Assembly (NCBI GenBank): GCA_964369625.1
Contig: CAYJFC010000003.1
Coordinates: 1-61,731 of the forward strand
DNA: 61,731 nucleotides
Reading direction: 5' to 3'
Source of the DNA: CAKOSP01 sp964369625
Lineage (GTDB): Bacteria; Bacillota_I; Bacilli_A; RF39; UBA660
Shown: positions 34,813-45,349 of the stretch, piece by piece
Numbering within the stretch: the stretch's first letter is position 1
Layout of the letters: each line of letters starts with the position of its first letter
Made by a program: the position numbers and the translations under genes
Notes under the pieces: model-generated
What the model was told of the DNA's origin: nothing
What the model saw: the letters and a program-made list of their open reading frames with translations, nothing else
Database searches by the model: none

Positions 34813-35955
34813 ATGATAAATAAAATAATTGATAAATGTAAAAAAGTGAATGCGCTAACAATAACATATGGTTTGTTGTTAATAAGTTCAATATTTTTGT
34901 TTCTAACGCAATATATATTTTATAATATAATAGTTTATGTTATTGTTGGTATTATAGGTTATATAGCTTTTGACAAAAAAGTTTTAAAAATATTGCTTGG
35001 GTTATTCCTGTATACTTTTTCTGCTTTTTTAGTAATATTTTCTTTAGAATATGGTATTAGTAGTATAATTGCTAATTTATATGGAAGTGCTGTATATTCA
35101 TTAGTATTTAATATATTTTCATTAATGGGTATTGGAATTGTACATTTCTTTAAAGAAACACTTAAAAAAGAGAAAACTACTATGACATCTAGAGTGCTTA
35201 CAGGTATCGTTTGTATAATTATTTCTGTTGCAGTAATATATATAAGTAATACTTTTGTAGGAAATGTAGTATCAAGAATAATAGTTAATGTTGCTTCAAA
35301 TAATTATATTGAAAAACAATATAATTCAAATTTTTATGTGGAAGATATTAACTATAGTTTTAAAGATGGATCATATATTGTAGTAGTAAATAAAGATGAC
35401 AGTATAGATTCACACTTTATGCTTACATATAATTTATTTGGAAAATTAGAATCAAATAATTATGAAGATGTAACTTCAGGATATAATACATACCATAGAA
35501 TAAATATGGAATATTATGATTTGTTCGAAGAAGAAATAAAAAAAGCATCATTTTATAGTGAGAAACTACATCAATATGCATCACTTGAAATATTAGGAAA
35601 TGATTATTTTAATAAATATATAGAAAATGAATATGGAATAGTATTAAGTGATTTGTTATTAGATGAAGAATATGATGTCGTAGAGTTAGGAAAATTATAT
35701 GGAAACGTTACTATTACAATGGAAAATGATGTAATAAATGAAGAAACTTTAAAAGAAAAATTATTACTAGTGGCAAATGAACTTGAATATTTAGGTATTA
35801 CTTATCATACCATAAATTTAATTATTAAAAATGAAAATGATACAATGGAATTAAATAGTTTTTTTGTATCAGATATTAGTGCAGATAACTTAAGTGAACT
35901 TATTACTAAAAATATTGAAGACTATAATAATTATATAAAAGAAGTGGAAAATTAA
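34813..35955 (+). CDS. Membrane protein with extracytoplasmic domain, unknown
   Basis: 380 residues. Five or so membrane segments lie within residues 15-165. A polar domain of about 215 residues follows that reads like repeated alpha/beta strands (NFYVEDINYSFKDGSYIV, EEYDVVELGKLYGNVTI, LANELEYLGITYHTINLII). I do not recognise a family. It is transcribed alone from a good promoter. Confidence 0.65.
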   Translation: MINKIIDKCKKVNALTITYGLLLISSIFLFLTQYIFYNIIVYVIVGIIGYIAFDKKVLKILLGLFLYTFSAFLVIFSLEYGISSIIANLYGSAVYSLVFNIFSLMGIGIVHFFKETLKKEKTTMTSRVLTGIVCIIISVAVIYISNTFVGNVVSRIIVNVASNNYIEKQYNSNFYVEDINYSFKDGSYIVVVNKDDSIDSHFMLTYNLFGKLESNNYEDVTSGYNTYHRINMEYYDLFEEEIKKASFYSEKLHQYASLEILGNDYFNKYIENEYGIVLSDLLLDEEYDVVELGKLYGNVTITMENDVINEETLKEKLLLVANELEYLGITYHTINLIIKNENDTMELNSFFVSDISADNLSELITKNIEDYNNYIKEVEN

Positions 35956-35961
35956 CCTGAC

Positions 35962-35990
35962 TTGTTTAAGAATTGAAAAAATGGTACAAT
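35962..35990 (+). promoter_or_regulatory. Promoter of the SNF2 helicase gene
   Basis: TTGTTT (35962-35967), 17 bp, TACAAT (35985-35990). GAGGTGG follows before the ATG at 36012. Confidence 0.72.
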
Positions 35991-36011
35991 ATAGTGTGAG
36001 GTGGAATCTTA

Positions 36012-39000
36012 ATGAAATTGACAAAAGAATCACACGAAAAGTTACTAATTTTTTTAGGACAATATATTTTAGATGAAACAATGAAAATTAAATCTAGTAA
36101 TGTAAAGTTAATATCTAAGGAGAAAAATGAATATTCATTAGAAAAATATTTAGTAATTGATAATGATAACAAAAACTGTTATGTTAATATTAAATCATAT
36201 GACAAAGAAGTTTTAGATATGAGCTGTGATTGTACAGTATTTAAACGTGTAAGAAAATGTAAACATGTAGGAGCAGTGCTAGTAAATTATTATGAAACAG
36301 TGGAAGAAACAATGGAAATTGTTGATAATACTTCGGCTGATTTTTATAATGAATTTATGAATGATAATAATACAAAACAAATACTTAAGTTAACGCCTGT
36401 ATTTGAATTTTTTCCTGCTAATGATGAAATAACTTTTAAAATAAAAATAGGTATAGATAAAGAATATTTTTTTAGTAATAAAATATGGCAATTTGACAAT
36501 GCTTATAAAACTAATAATGGCACTGTCAACTTTGGTCATAACTTTATATATGATCCATTATTATATGATTTGTCAGAAAATGATAAAAAAATATATAATT
36601 TATATGTAGATTATTTAACAATAAGTAGTTATCATAGTGATTATCGACATGCAATTATTGATAGTGCAAAATTTGATAATATATTATTATATTTAAAAAA
36701 TAAAACTTTTATGATAATAAATCAGGGTAAATCAAAAGGATTTGAAATAAAAGATCCTATTAATGCCGAAGTTAATCAAGAAGATAATGATTATTCATTT
36801 GTATTTAACAAAGGAAACATTAATTTTTTGGACAGTAATTATAAATATTATTATATAGATAAATTATATGTAGTATCTAATAAGTTAAGTAAATTATTAT
36901 CTAGTTTAGATGCTTATGATATAGAAAAAGTTGTATTAAATGAAAAAAATGCTATTAATTTTAATAAAAAATTACATACAATAATTAGTGATAATATTAT
37001 CATAAATGAAAAATTAAAGGATAAATTTGAAATAATAACTCCTGAAGTAAAACTATATTTAGATTATAAAGACAGTGTATTATGTAAATTGATTTTTGTT
37101 TACAAAGATGAAGAGATTAATTACTTTGATAAAGATCAAGAATATAGAAATAACATATTTGAAGAAGAAATAGCTAGTGATTTACTTTCAAGAGGTTTTA
37201 TTATTGAAGATGACTTATTTATAATTGATGATATAACTCAAATAGGTAATTTTTATGATGATAAGCTATTATCATTGCAAGAAAATTATCAAATATTTAC
37301 AACTAAAAACTTTGTGCAAAATAGACCACTTAAAAGTGTAAATATATCATCTCAGTTTACAATAGGAAAAGATAATATAATTAAGTATAATTTTGATTTA
37401 GGTGATATTAATGAAAAAGAATTGGAATCAATTTTTCATAGCATTAATATAAAACAAAAATACTATAAATTAAAATCAGGCAAAATTATAAATACTAATT
37501 CTAAAGAATTGAATGAATTAAAAGAAATAATGGATGTACTAGATATATATAAATTAGATGGAATTTTACCAAAATTTAGAGCTCTTTATTTATCTAGTTT
37601 AGAAAATAACATTGTAACTAAAGATAATACTTTTAATGATTTTGTTGATAATTTTAATAAATATAAAAATCAATCAATTGATATAATTGATGAAAAAAAC
37701 TATTTACGTGAATATCAAAAAGAAGGTGTAAAATGGTTGTATAGTATTTACAAATGTAATTTTGGGGGGATTTTATCTGATGAAATGGGTTTAGGTAAAA
37801 CTATACAAACGATTATGTTTTTAAAATTGTTATTAAATGAAAAAAAGGATGCCAAAATATTAATTGTTACACCAACATCTTTAATTTACAATTGGCAAAA
37901 AGAATTTGATAAATTTGGGAGTAATATATCTTATGAGATTATATCTGAGTCAAAAGAAAAAAGATTAGAAAGCATAAACAAAAATAGTAATGTATTTATA
38001 ACAACATATGGAATGTTAAGGCGAGATAAAGAAATTTATGAAGAAAAAAATTATGATTTGATAATTATAGATGAAGCTCAAAATATAAAAAATCCAAGAG
38101 CTGGTATTAGTTTAGCGTTAAAATCAATTAATGCTAATGTGAAAATTGCTTTAACAGGTACACCAATCGAAAATTCTGTTACAGAAGTGTGGAGTATATT
38201 TGATTTTATTATGCCAGGATTCTTAAATACATTATCAAAATTCCAAAATAAATTTAACTTTAAAGAATTAGATAATAACACTAATAACAAATTATCAACA
38301 TTAAATAAAATAATTGCACCCTTTATATTAAGACGTAAGAAAAAAGATGTATTAAAAGATTTGCCATCCAAAATGGAGAATAATATTTATATTGATTTGC
38401 CTCAAAAACAAAAAGAGCTTTATGCCTTTGAAGTTAATAACAGTATGAAAGAGTACGAAAATATAGTTCAAAAAGAAGGTTTTCAAAAAGCTAGATTCAA
38501 AATTTTACAACTATTAACAAGACTTAGACAAATATGTATTGAACCTCGACTATTATTTGACAATTATGAAGATGAATCTGTAAAAATGGAAGAGGTCTTA
38601 AATTTGTTACATTCTTACATAGATAATAATCATAAGATATTAATATTCACATCATTTAAAAGTGCGCTTGAAATTTTGAAGAAAAAATTAGATGAAGAAA
38701 ATATTTCAAATTATGTTATAGATGGATCAGTCAGTTCTAAAGATAGAATAAATCTTGTTGATGCCTTCAATAAAGATAATACTAATGTATTTTTAATAAC
38801 ATTAAAGGCTGGTGGAACGGGGCTTAATTTAACAAGTGCAGATGTAGTTATTCATTTAGATTTGTGGTGGAATCCTCAAGTAGAAAATCAAGCTACAGAT
38901 AGAGCGCATCGTATTGGTCAAACAAAAAATGTTGAAGTAATTAAACTGATTTGTAAAGGAACTATTGAAGAGAAAATAATAGAACTACAAGAAAAGAAAA

Positions 39001-39101
39001 AAATACTTAGTGATTCTTTAATAGATAGTAAATCAGAAAATATAGCTTTATCAAAATTAACTGAAAATGATATAAAAAATTTATTGTCAATTACCGAATA
39101 A
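36012..39101 (+). CDS. SWIM-domain SNF2-family helicase/ATPase
   Basis: 1029 residues. The N-terminus has a SWIM zinc motif, CDCTVFKRVRKCKHVGAV (CxC...CxH), at about residues 74-91, then a bacterial SNF2-associated region. The motor is at about residues 560-1029, with GILSDEMGLGKTIQT (motif I), IIDEAQNIKNP (II), LTGTPIEN (III), LITLKAGGTGLNL and QATDRAHRIGQT (VI). Bacterial members such as RapA/HepA-like ATPases remodel protein-nucleic-acid complexes; the exact role of the SWIM type is unknown. Single-gene transcript. Confidence 0.9.
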   Translation: MKLTKESHEKLLIFLGQYILDETMKIKSSNVKLISKEKNEYSLEKYLVIDNDNKNCYVNIKSYDKEVLDMSCDCTVFKRVRKCKHVGAVLVNYYETVEETMEIVDNTSADFYNEFMNDNNTKQILKLTPVFEFFPANDEITFKIKIGIDKEYFFSNKIWQFDNAYKTNNGTVNFGHNFIYDPLLYDLSENDKKIYNLYVDYLTISSYHSDYRHAIIDSAKFDNILLYLKNKTFMIINQGKSKGFEIKDPINAEVNQEDNDYSFVFNKGNINFLDSNYKYYYIDKLYVVSNKLSKLLSSLDAYDIEKVVLNEKNAINFNKKLHTIISDNIIINEKLKDKFEIITPEVKLYLDYKDSVLCKLIFVYKDEEINYFDKDQEYRNNIFEEEIASDLLSRGFIIEDDLFIIDDITQIGNFYDDKLLSLQENYQIFTTKNFVQNRPLKSVNISSQFTIGKDNIIKYNFDLGDINEKELESIFHSINIKQKYYKLKSGKIINTNSKELNELKEIMDVLDIYKLDGILPKFRALYLSSLENNIVTKDNTFNDFVDNFNKYKNQSIDIIDEKNYLREYQKEGVKWLYSIYKCNFGGILSDEMGLGKTIQTIMFLKLLLNEKKDAKILIVTPTSLIYNWQKEFDKFGSNISYEIISESKEKRLESINKNSNVFITTYGMLRRDKEIYEEKNYDLIIIDEAQNIKNPRAGISLALKSINANVKIALTGTPIENSVTEVWSIFDFIMPGFLNTLSKFQNKFNFKELDNNTNNKLSTLNKIIAPFILRRKKKDVLKDLPSKMENNIYIDLPQKQKELYAFEVNNSMKEYENIVQKEGFQKARFKILQLLTRLRQICIEPRLLFDNYEDESVKMEEVLNLLHSYIDNNHKILIFTSFKSALEILKKKLDEENISNYVIDGSVSSKDRINLVDAFNKDNTNVFLITLKAGGTGLNLTSADVVIHLDLWWNPQVENQATDRAHRIGQTKNVEVIKLICKGTIEEKIIELQEKKKILSDSLIDSKSENIALSKLTENDIKNLLSITE

Positions 39102-39130
39102 ATAGATGTAAAAAATATGTCTATTTTTTT
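39100..39130 (+). terminator. Terminator after the SNF2 gene
   Basis: AAATAGA (39100-39106) pairs with TCTATTT (39120-39126), followed by T-run. It overlaps the TAA. Confidence 0.65.
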
Positions 39131-39171
39131 TATTTTTTTGTAATAAAGATATTTTGTTTTTTGTCATATTA

Positions 39172-39180
39172 TGTTATAAT
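39172..39180 (+). promoter_or_regulatory. Extended -10 promoter of the secreted-protein operon
   Basis: TG-T-TATAAT at 39172-39180, about 26 nt before the ATG at 39206; AGTAGGTGA lies between. Confidence 0.6.
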
Positions 39181-39205
39181 TATTTAGAGTAGGTGAATAT
39201 CAGTA

Positions 39206-42200
39206 ATGAAAGCTAAGTTTAAAAAAATACCTAAACATTTTATTATAATAGGTTTATTGTCATTAATAGCAATTTTAACAATTGCAGTACCTACACTATC
39301 AAGATTAGTTGGTGGAATTAATGAATCAATGAATTTAACTTATTGGGATGGTAGCATAGCAACTGGATATTCTAGCGGTACAGGAACTAAAGAAGATCCT
39401 TATATTATATCAACTGGTTCGGAACTTGCATTTTTTGCTGAAAATTTAAAAACAACTACATATAAAAATATTTATTTTAGATTATCAAGTGACATTATTT
39501 TAAATAATGGATATTTTATATATGATGGAAGTATAGCAAAATATGTTGTAAATGAAACAGAATATTATTTAAAAGAATATACAAATGAATTATATATAAA
39601 TCAAGAAATGACTTCTTTAGCTGATATAAATGTAAACATATTTAGTAGTATTGAAACTTTTGAAGGTCATTTAGACGGAAATTATTTTTCAATATATGGA
39701 TTATATCTTACAAGCGAAACTAAAGAAAATTTGGCTATGTTTAACAATCTAAGTGGTACACTTGAAAATATTTATATTGAAAACTTATTAATAAGTGGTG
39801 GTAACAAGGCTGCTGGTATTGCAAATAATGCTACAAATTTAAATATTAAAAATGTTTACACTAATGGTTATGTAGCTTCTAATGCTGCTAAAGAAATAAC
39901 TGAAAATTTGGAACTAGATAATGTTAATATTACTACAACTGCTGAAGGAAAAAGTTTCAAACTAAGTAGTGAAAATGACTTAGGTTATGAAGTAATATCA
40001 TCAAATTTAATTGGACATTATGTTGTTGATAGTGAAGAAGAGCTATTATATGAATTAAGCATTGGTGATGAAATAATTGAATTAGGTGAATTTAATGTTG
40101 ATTTAGGTGATTCAAACATTAGTGATATTAGAATAAATACTACAGCAGATGCAACACCTAGAAATGTTTCATTAATTAATTTAAAATATAATGTAGTTTA
40201 TAAAATATCTTCTTCAGCAGGACTATTTAATGAAGTGTCAAATTTAAATGTAACAAATGTCGCTGGAGATATTGATGTATATAATTCAGTTAATGCAAGT
40301 GGTTTTATTTCTAATATTAATGGAGCCACAAATATAAATAATTCTTATAATATAGGAAATATTTATGGTGAAATTACATCAACTGGTTTAATTGGTAATA
40401 TTAATGCTGATGATGTTAAAATTAATAAAACATACAATGCTGGATTATTAAATGGTAAAAATAACTTTGGTATTGTTAGCAGTATAAATGATTACACTAA
40501 TATAAGTATAAGTAACACATTTAATGCCATAGATACTGAATTTGTTGGCAACTATGATAATGGTGCAGTGTTAGCAAATGTTTATAATTATTCAACTAGT
40601 AATTTTTCTGAAATAAAAACTATGATTGATAATACATATTCAAATGAATTTTTATCAACTATTAATTTCAGTGAATATTTAGAAGATAGTAAAAACGAAG
40701 AAAATGTTTGGATATATAACGTTGGAACTTTACCCGAATTATTTTTTATCGACGATATAAATTTAATAGATATTAGAATAGGGCAAGATTATTGGAATAA
40801 CATCTCTTATAATCCAGATAATGTATATTATAATAGTGAATTAACTGTAGCAGTAACATCAAGTTCACCTATATATACTTTAGATACTGTTGAATACTAT
40901 ATTCATAACAGCGCAGTAGCTTTAACTAGTGAAGAACTTAGTGAAGTAACATGGCAAACATATACAGGTGGTTTTAAATTAGATACTGAAAACCAAAATA
41001 TAGTTTATGTTAAATTAACAAATTATGCTGGAGAAATTAAATATATAAACTCAGATATAATAAATATAGATAAAACTAATCCAGAGGGAAGTATAATTTT
41101 TGATGATAATGTGTGGACTGATTATAGAAAAGATGTAACAGAAATAAAATTAATTAAGAATAATAATATTACAATTAATTCTACTGATGATAATGGAGTT
41201 GAGTCTGTTGATTATTATGTAAGTGAAGAAATACTTACTGAAAAGGATTTAAATAATTTAAACGAAGCTAATTGGTCAAGTTATAGTGATACATTTAGTA
41301 TAACTCCAGTGGGGAATAATGTTTTATACGCTAAAATAACAGATGTTGGTGGTAATATAAGTTATTTAAACTCAGATATTATAACTTTTGATGGTTACCA
41401 CATGAATTATTTAAGAGCAGGACGTAATGACTTATTTACAACTGCTTCAGTTGTTAATATTACTTCAAAATCTTCGATAACTGCTAATTTTGTGTACAAT
41501 GTACCAACATATAGCGAACCTGAAGTAAATCATTATATTTCATTTAATAAAGCAATCCCATATGGAACTATTATTGTAGTAACAGATAATATAACGGGAC
41601 AAAAATACGATTATAAAACTACTACTAGTGATTCAACAAAAAGAGATTATAAGTTAACTGATTTTAATTTAATAGGTACTGTAGATTCATATTATACAGA
41701 AAGTAATTACGATGATGGTACTTATATGAAAGAAAACTTTACAATTAATTTAAATTTTGAAGAGGCAAGTATCACAGAAAATATTTCAAATTNNNNNNNN
41801 NNNNNNNNNNNNNNNNNNNNNNNNNNNNNNNNNNNNNNNNNNNNNNNNNNNNNNNNNNNNNNNNNNNNNNNNNNNNNNNNNNNNNNNNNNNNTTTACAAT
41901 TAATTTAAATTTTGAAGAGGCAAGTATCACAGAAAATATTTCAAATTTAGAAATTTGGATGGAAGTACAAGATGATAATGGTGTTAGAGTTAGAAATACT
42001 GTAAGTAGTTCTATTATTCCATTTAATATATATCATAATTATGATGCAAAAATGTATTTTAATGCTTCTGTTAGTGAAACTAGTATAAAATATAATGCTG
42101 ATTCAATAACAACTTTTAATATAAATGCAGGTATTAATTACCGTATGCCAGGAGCATATTTAATTTATGATACATATATTGAAGAACAAGATATTGTAAT

Positions 42201-42876
42201 GCAATTTGAAATAATTGATACTAATAATAGTAACCTAAATGTAGGTAAAGATAAACTTACTAATATGTATATTAAAGTAGGGACTGAAAGTTATTATCCA
42301 AACGAAAATGGTGTGTTTACTGTTAATTTAGAAAAAGGTATACAGGAAATTAATGAAGTTTTTGAGTTACATGCTTATAAAAGTGATAATTTCTTAAATG
42401 AGGGAGATTATGCAATAAAAATGACTGCGTATATGTCATATAATGATTATACTAATGAATATATATCATCTAAAAATATTCCTCTTCATATTAGTGCAAA
42501 TGCTGCTGCACATAATATTAAATTTGAAGTTGAGATGAGTAATGATATAGTTATAAATAAAGATGTCCTTGAAGAGGAAGTAGAGTTTAATACAATATTA
42601 AGTGGTGCAGCTGATCCTAATATTAGAATATCTTTATATAAAAAAGATGAGTATAATGCTGTTAGTCAAACATATACTTTAGTGGATTTAAATGATTATT
42701 TAGTTAGTCCATTATCAAATAGCAATATAAATAATGTTTATTTAGCCCCATCAAATAATTTTTCTATAACACTTGATACGGTTTCATTAGATAAACAAGC
42801 GTATAAATTTGTAATAGAAGCTTATGATGGTAATTCGCTACTTAGACAGTCAGAAAAACATTTTGTAGTAAAATAA
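39206..42876 (+). CDS. Large secreted beta-rich protein (spans a false scaffold gap)
   Basis: As printed, the reading frame is broken by 100 N and a duplicated 55-bp flank. Collapsing the duplicate (removing 155 bases) joins both halves in frame, giving a single 1171-residue protein whose junction reads ENISN-LEIW. The N-terminus has a membrane/signal segment (about residues 8-31). TGTKEDPYIISTGSELAFFAE and FEGHLDGNYFSIYGLYL resemble GLUG/beta-helix surface proteins. Ig-like units with NSDIINIDKTNPEGS and a beta-rich tail follow. Probably exported; no sortase motif. First gene of a three-gene operon. Confidence 0.8.
41738..41947 (+). repeat. 55-bp identical flanks of the N gap (contig-end overlap)
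   Basis: Bases 41738-41792 and 41893-41947 are identical over 55 bp (starting TTTACAATTAATTT, ending TTTCAAATT). Such exact repeats at both sides of a fixed 100-N spacer are typical of overlapping contig ends that were scaffolded rather than merged. Confidence 0.9.
41793..41892. other. Scaffold gap of 100 N, probably of zero true length
   Basis: Exactly 100 N. Because the flanks overlap by 55 bp and merging restores the frame, little or no real sequence is likely to be missing. Confidence 0.9.
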
Positions 42877-42888
42877 AAAGGAGGCAAT

Positions 42889-43437
42889 ATGTTATTTACA
42901 AGAAAAAAAGTATTTATAATTGAAGTAATATTAATTGCCTTAGTTTTATTTGGGGGAATTACTTATTCATTATATACTTCAGAAGCAGATATAATAGATG
43001 AAGAAATAGAAATAGCTCAGTTTGTATTTAATGCAAATAAAATAAATCAAATAGAAATACCACTTAGTAATTTAATACCAGGTAATAATGTTGAATATCA
43101 ATTTTCTGTGGCAAATAATTTAGAATCTAAAGTAAGTGAAGTAACTGTTGAGTATCAAATTATAATATCTACAATACATGCAATACCACTTACTTATGAA
43201 CTTATACATGTTACAGATACTGACGAAGTAATATTAACTTGTAATGAAACTACACCTAGAAACGCTGAAGGAGAACTAGAATGTAAATCACCTGTAATGC
43301 AGATGAATCATGTTACTTCAGAGTTAGATAACTATAAATTAAATATATTATTTCCATCTATATATAACGATTCTATATATGCTAATTTAGTTGATTATGT
43401 TGATATAGAAATTAGTAGTTGGCAAAAAACGGAGTAA
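42889..43437 (+). CDS. TasA/camelysin-like secreted protein
   Basis: 182 residues. The N-terminal VFIIEVILIALVLFGGITYSLYTSEADI resembles SipW-dependent signals, where the mature protein starts just after a [TS]YA/S-type site. The rest is a single beta-sandwich-like domain (EIPLSNLIPGNNVEYQF, EYVDIEISSW-like end) as in TasA/camelysin proteins that form matrix fibres. A Cys pair (CNETTPRNAEGELEC) could form a disulfide. AAAGGAGGC precedes the ATG. It lies 12 bases after the large protein and 3 before the next gene. Confidence 0.65.
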   Translation: MLFTRKKVFIIEVILIALVLFGGITYSLYTSEADIIDEEIEIAQFVFNANKINQIEIPLSNLIPGNNVEYQFSVANNLESKVSEVTVEYQIIISTIHAIPLTYELIHVTDTDEVILTCNETTPRNAEGELECKSPVMQMNHVTSELDNYKLNILFPSIYNDSIYANLVDYVDIEISSWQKTE

Positions 43438-43440
43438 TTT

Positions 43441-45267
43441 GTGCAAAAAAAAAAGATAAATATTAGAAAAATAAATATAATTTTTGTGTTAATTTTAGCA
43501 ACTGTATTAATAACCATTACAGTTGTTTCTTTTGCTAGGTATATTAGTTCAACAATATGGGATTATTATTTAGAAAGTAACAATTTTTATTTTGCTAGTT
43601 CAATACTAGATAACTCAGAAAGTATGAATAATAACTGGGACGGCAGTGCTGTATCTTTTGATTTAGTAAATTATAATTCAGATAATGAAGTTACTTCAGG
43701 AAATATTGAATACACTTTATTTTGTGAAATTATTGGAGACTCAACTGGTAATTTAAAATGTGGTTTAAATGGAACGGATCAGTCTACTTATTATGGCATA
43801 CTAGGAGATATTGAAGTGTGTCGTAATGACACTAATGATGGTGAAGATGTTAGTACATTAAATGAAGAAACTTGTAATAATAGAGGGTACACTTGGGTTG
43901 AAGGAAATACTAGTTTAAATCAAACATTTTCTATAACTAGCACGGATTCTAGTCAAGAAATTGACAATGTTAAAGTAAAAATTACTGCTAAATCTACAAA
44001 GCCATATACTAAAACATTAACTGAAGAATTTAATTTAATTAAAAGTCATAATACATCTAGTGGTTTAATTATCGAACATGAATCCTATGCAGATTATGAA
44101 AAATTGATTGTTACTAATAAAACAAACGAAAATAAAATATTACTTGCTAAATGGAATCCACTAGAAATAAATATTTCAAAATCTACTTATTTAGATTACA
44201 AAGTAGATTCATCTGGTAATATTAATGAAATAGAATTCAGTGTTGATAAAGATCAAACCAAAACTTATATATTTTATAAAAATAATAGTAGTAGTGTAAT
44301 AGACGTAACTGATTTTACTGTTGTTGAAAAATCTATAAATGATAATATATTAGTATCAAATGTAGAATTTGTATCTAATACTTATGCTACTCAAATGGAA
44401 GAGCCGACTTTTTCTAATAGCACAGCAACATTTAATACTAAAATTACTTATCCGTTAGGAAATGTTACGTATAAAGTAACTATTACAAATAATACACCTT
44501 ATCAGTACAGGCTAAAAAACATTGAATCAGTATATTCTAATAAATATTATGGATTTAGATTAAGTGATTTTACTTATGGAACTATAATAGAACCTAATTC
44601 TTCAGTAGAATTAACAATAACGCTTAGTTCAACTATTTCTAATCAACAAGGAATTACAAATTTAAAATTTAACTTTGAAGATGTATTATTAACTCCAGAA
44701 GTTAAAACAGTATTAACGGGTGCAAAAAGTTCTACTAATGCATACGTCAAAACTGGATTTTTTCCCAGTAGTGAATCTAGAATAGTTCTGGATTTCTCAT
44801 TTTTAGGCCCAAGAGGAAATTCAACCTGGTTGTTTAGTTCAAGAAGGGCATATAAAAATCAAATGTTTGGAATAGCGTGGAATTATTCTGAAAGTTTATT
44901 GCAATTTAATGATGTTAGTTATAATTTTGGTTCATCTGGATATAAAACTAATGTTAGATACAATGCTGATATATCTAAAGACGGATTGCTTTTAGATGGA
45001 GTTAGTTATGCTAATCCTGCTGATACACCTTGGCAAGGTATATTTGAATTTTATATGTTTGCTAATAATGAAGCAAATAATGTTAGAGGGCATACTAATG
45101 GTCAAGCAATTATACATGAAGTTAAAATTTATGAAAGTGGTATACTTGTGCTTGATGCAATTCCAGTAGAACTAACAGATGGTACTATTGTTTTTTGGGA
45201 TCAAGTGAATGAAAATGCTCTTGAAACTATTGGTGAATTAATTCCATACTATGAAATATTGCCTTAA
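43441..45267 (+). CDS. Secreted multi-domain protein, third gene of the surface operon
   Basis: 608 residues, GTG start at 43441 with GGAGTAA upstream. One N-terminal membrane segment (about residues 12-33, VLITITVVSFARYISS) suggests a camelysin-like export signal. A domain with Cys residues (CEIIGDSTGNLKCG, CRNDTNDG, CNNRGYTW) follows. Then comes a domain shared with the protein at 54160 (VTYKVTITNNTPYQYRLKNIE versus VIYEVTLENSTPHSYLLSNIE). The C-terminus (GPRGNSTWLFSSRRAY, FYMFANNEANNVRG, IHEVKIYESGILVLDAIPV) is beta-rich, lectin/concanavalin-like in feel. Its role is unknown. Confidence 0.72.
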   Translation: MQKKKINIRKINIIFVLILATVLITITVVSFARYISSTIWDYYLESNNFYFASSILDNSESMNNNWDGSAVSFDLVNYNSDNEVTSGNIEYTLFCEIIGDSTGNLKCGLNGTDQSTYYGILGDIEVCRNDTNDGEDVSTLNEETCNNRGYTWVEGNTSLNQTFSITSTDSSQEIDNVKVKITAKSTKPYTKTLTEEFNLIKSHNTSSGLIIEHESYADYEKLIVTNKTNENKILLAKWNPLEINISKSTYLDYKVDSSGNINEIEFSVDKDQTKTYIFYKNNSSSVIDVTDFTVVEKSINDNILVSNVEFVSNTYATQMEEPTFSNSTATFNTKITYPLGNVTYKVTITNNTPYQYRLKNIESVYSNKYYGFRLSDFTYGTIIEPNSSVELTITLSSTISNQQGITNLKFNFEDVLLTPEVKTVLTGAKSSTNAYVKTGFFPSSESRIVLDFSFLGPRGNSTWLFSSRRAYKNQMFGIAWNYSESLLQFNDVSYNFGSSGYKTNVRYNADISKDGLLLDGVSYANPADTPWQGIFEFYMFANNEANNVRGHTNGQAIIHEVKIYESGILVLDAIPVELTDGTIVFWDQVNENALETIGELIPYYEILP

Positions 45268-45291
45268 AACTCGAAATTTCGAGTTTTTTTT
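45266..45291 (+). terminator. Terminator of the surface operon
   Basis: A 22-bp perfect palindrome (45266-45287, arms AAAACTCGAAA/TTTCGAGTTTT) and a T-run. Confidence 0.88.
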
Positions 45292-45349
45292 GTTTAATAT
45301 TTTGTTAGGTTATGTTATAGTATAAAAAAGTAATACATAAGGAGTATTT

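Noticed and set aside
41738..41947. 55-bp direct repeat as a biological repeat or target-site duplication
   Set aside because: The copies abut a fixed 100-N spacer exactly, and merging them restores the frame; contig-end overlap explains it better.
41959..42876. Separate gene starting at ATG 41959
   Set aside because: It is the second half of the gene at 39206. The frame continues upstream through LEIW and merges with the first half when the duplicated 55 bp is collapsed.
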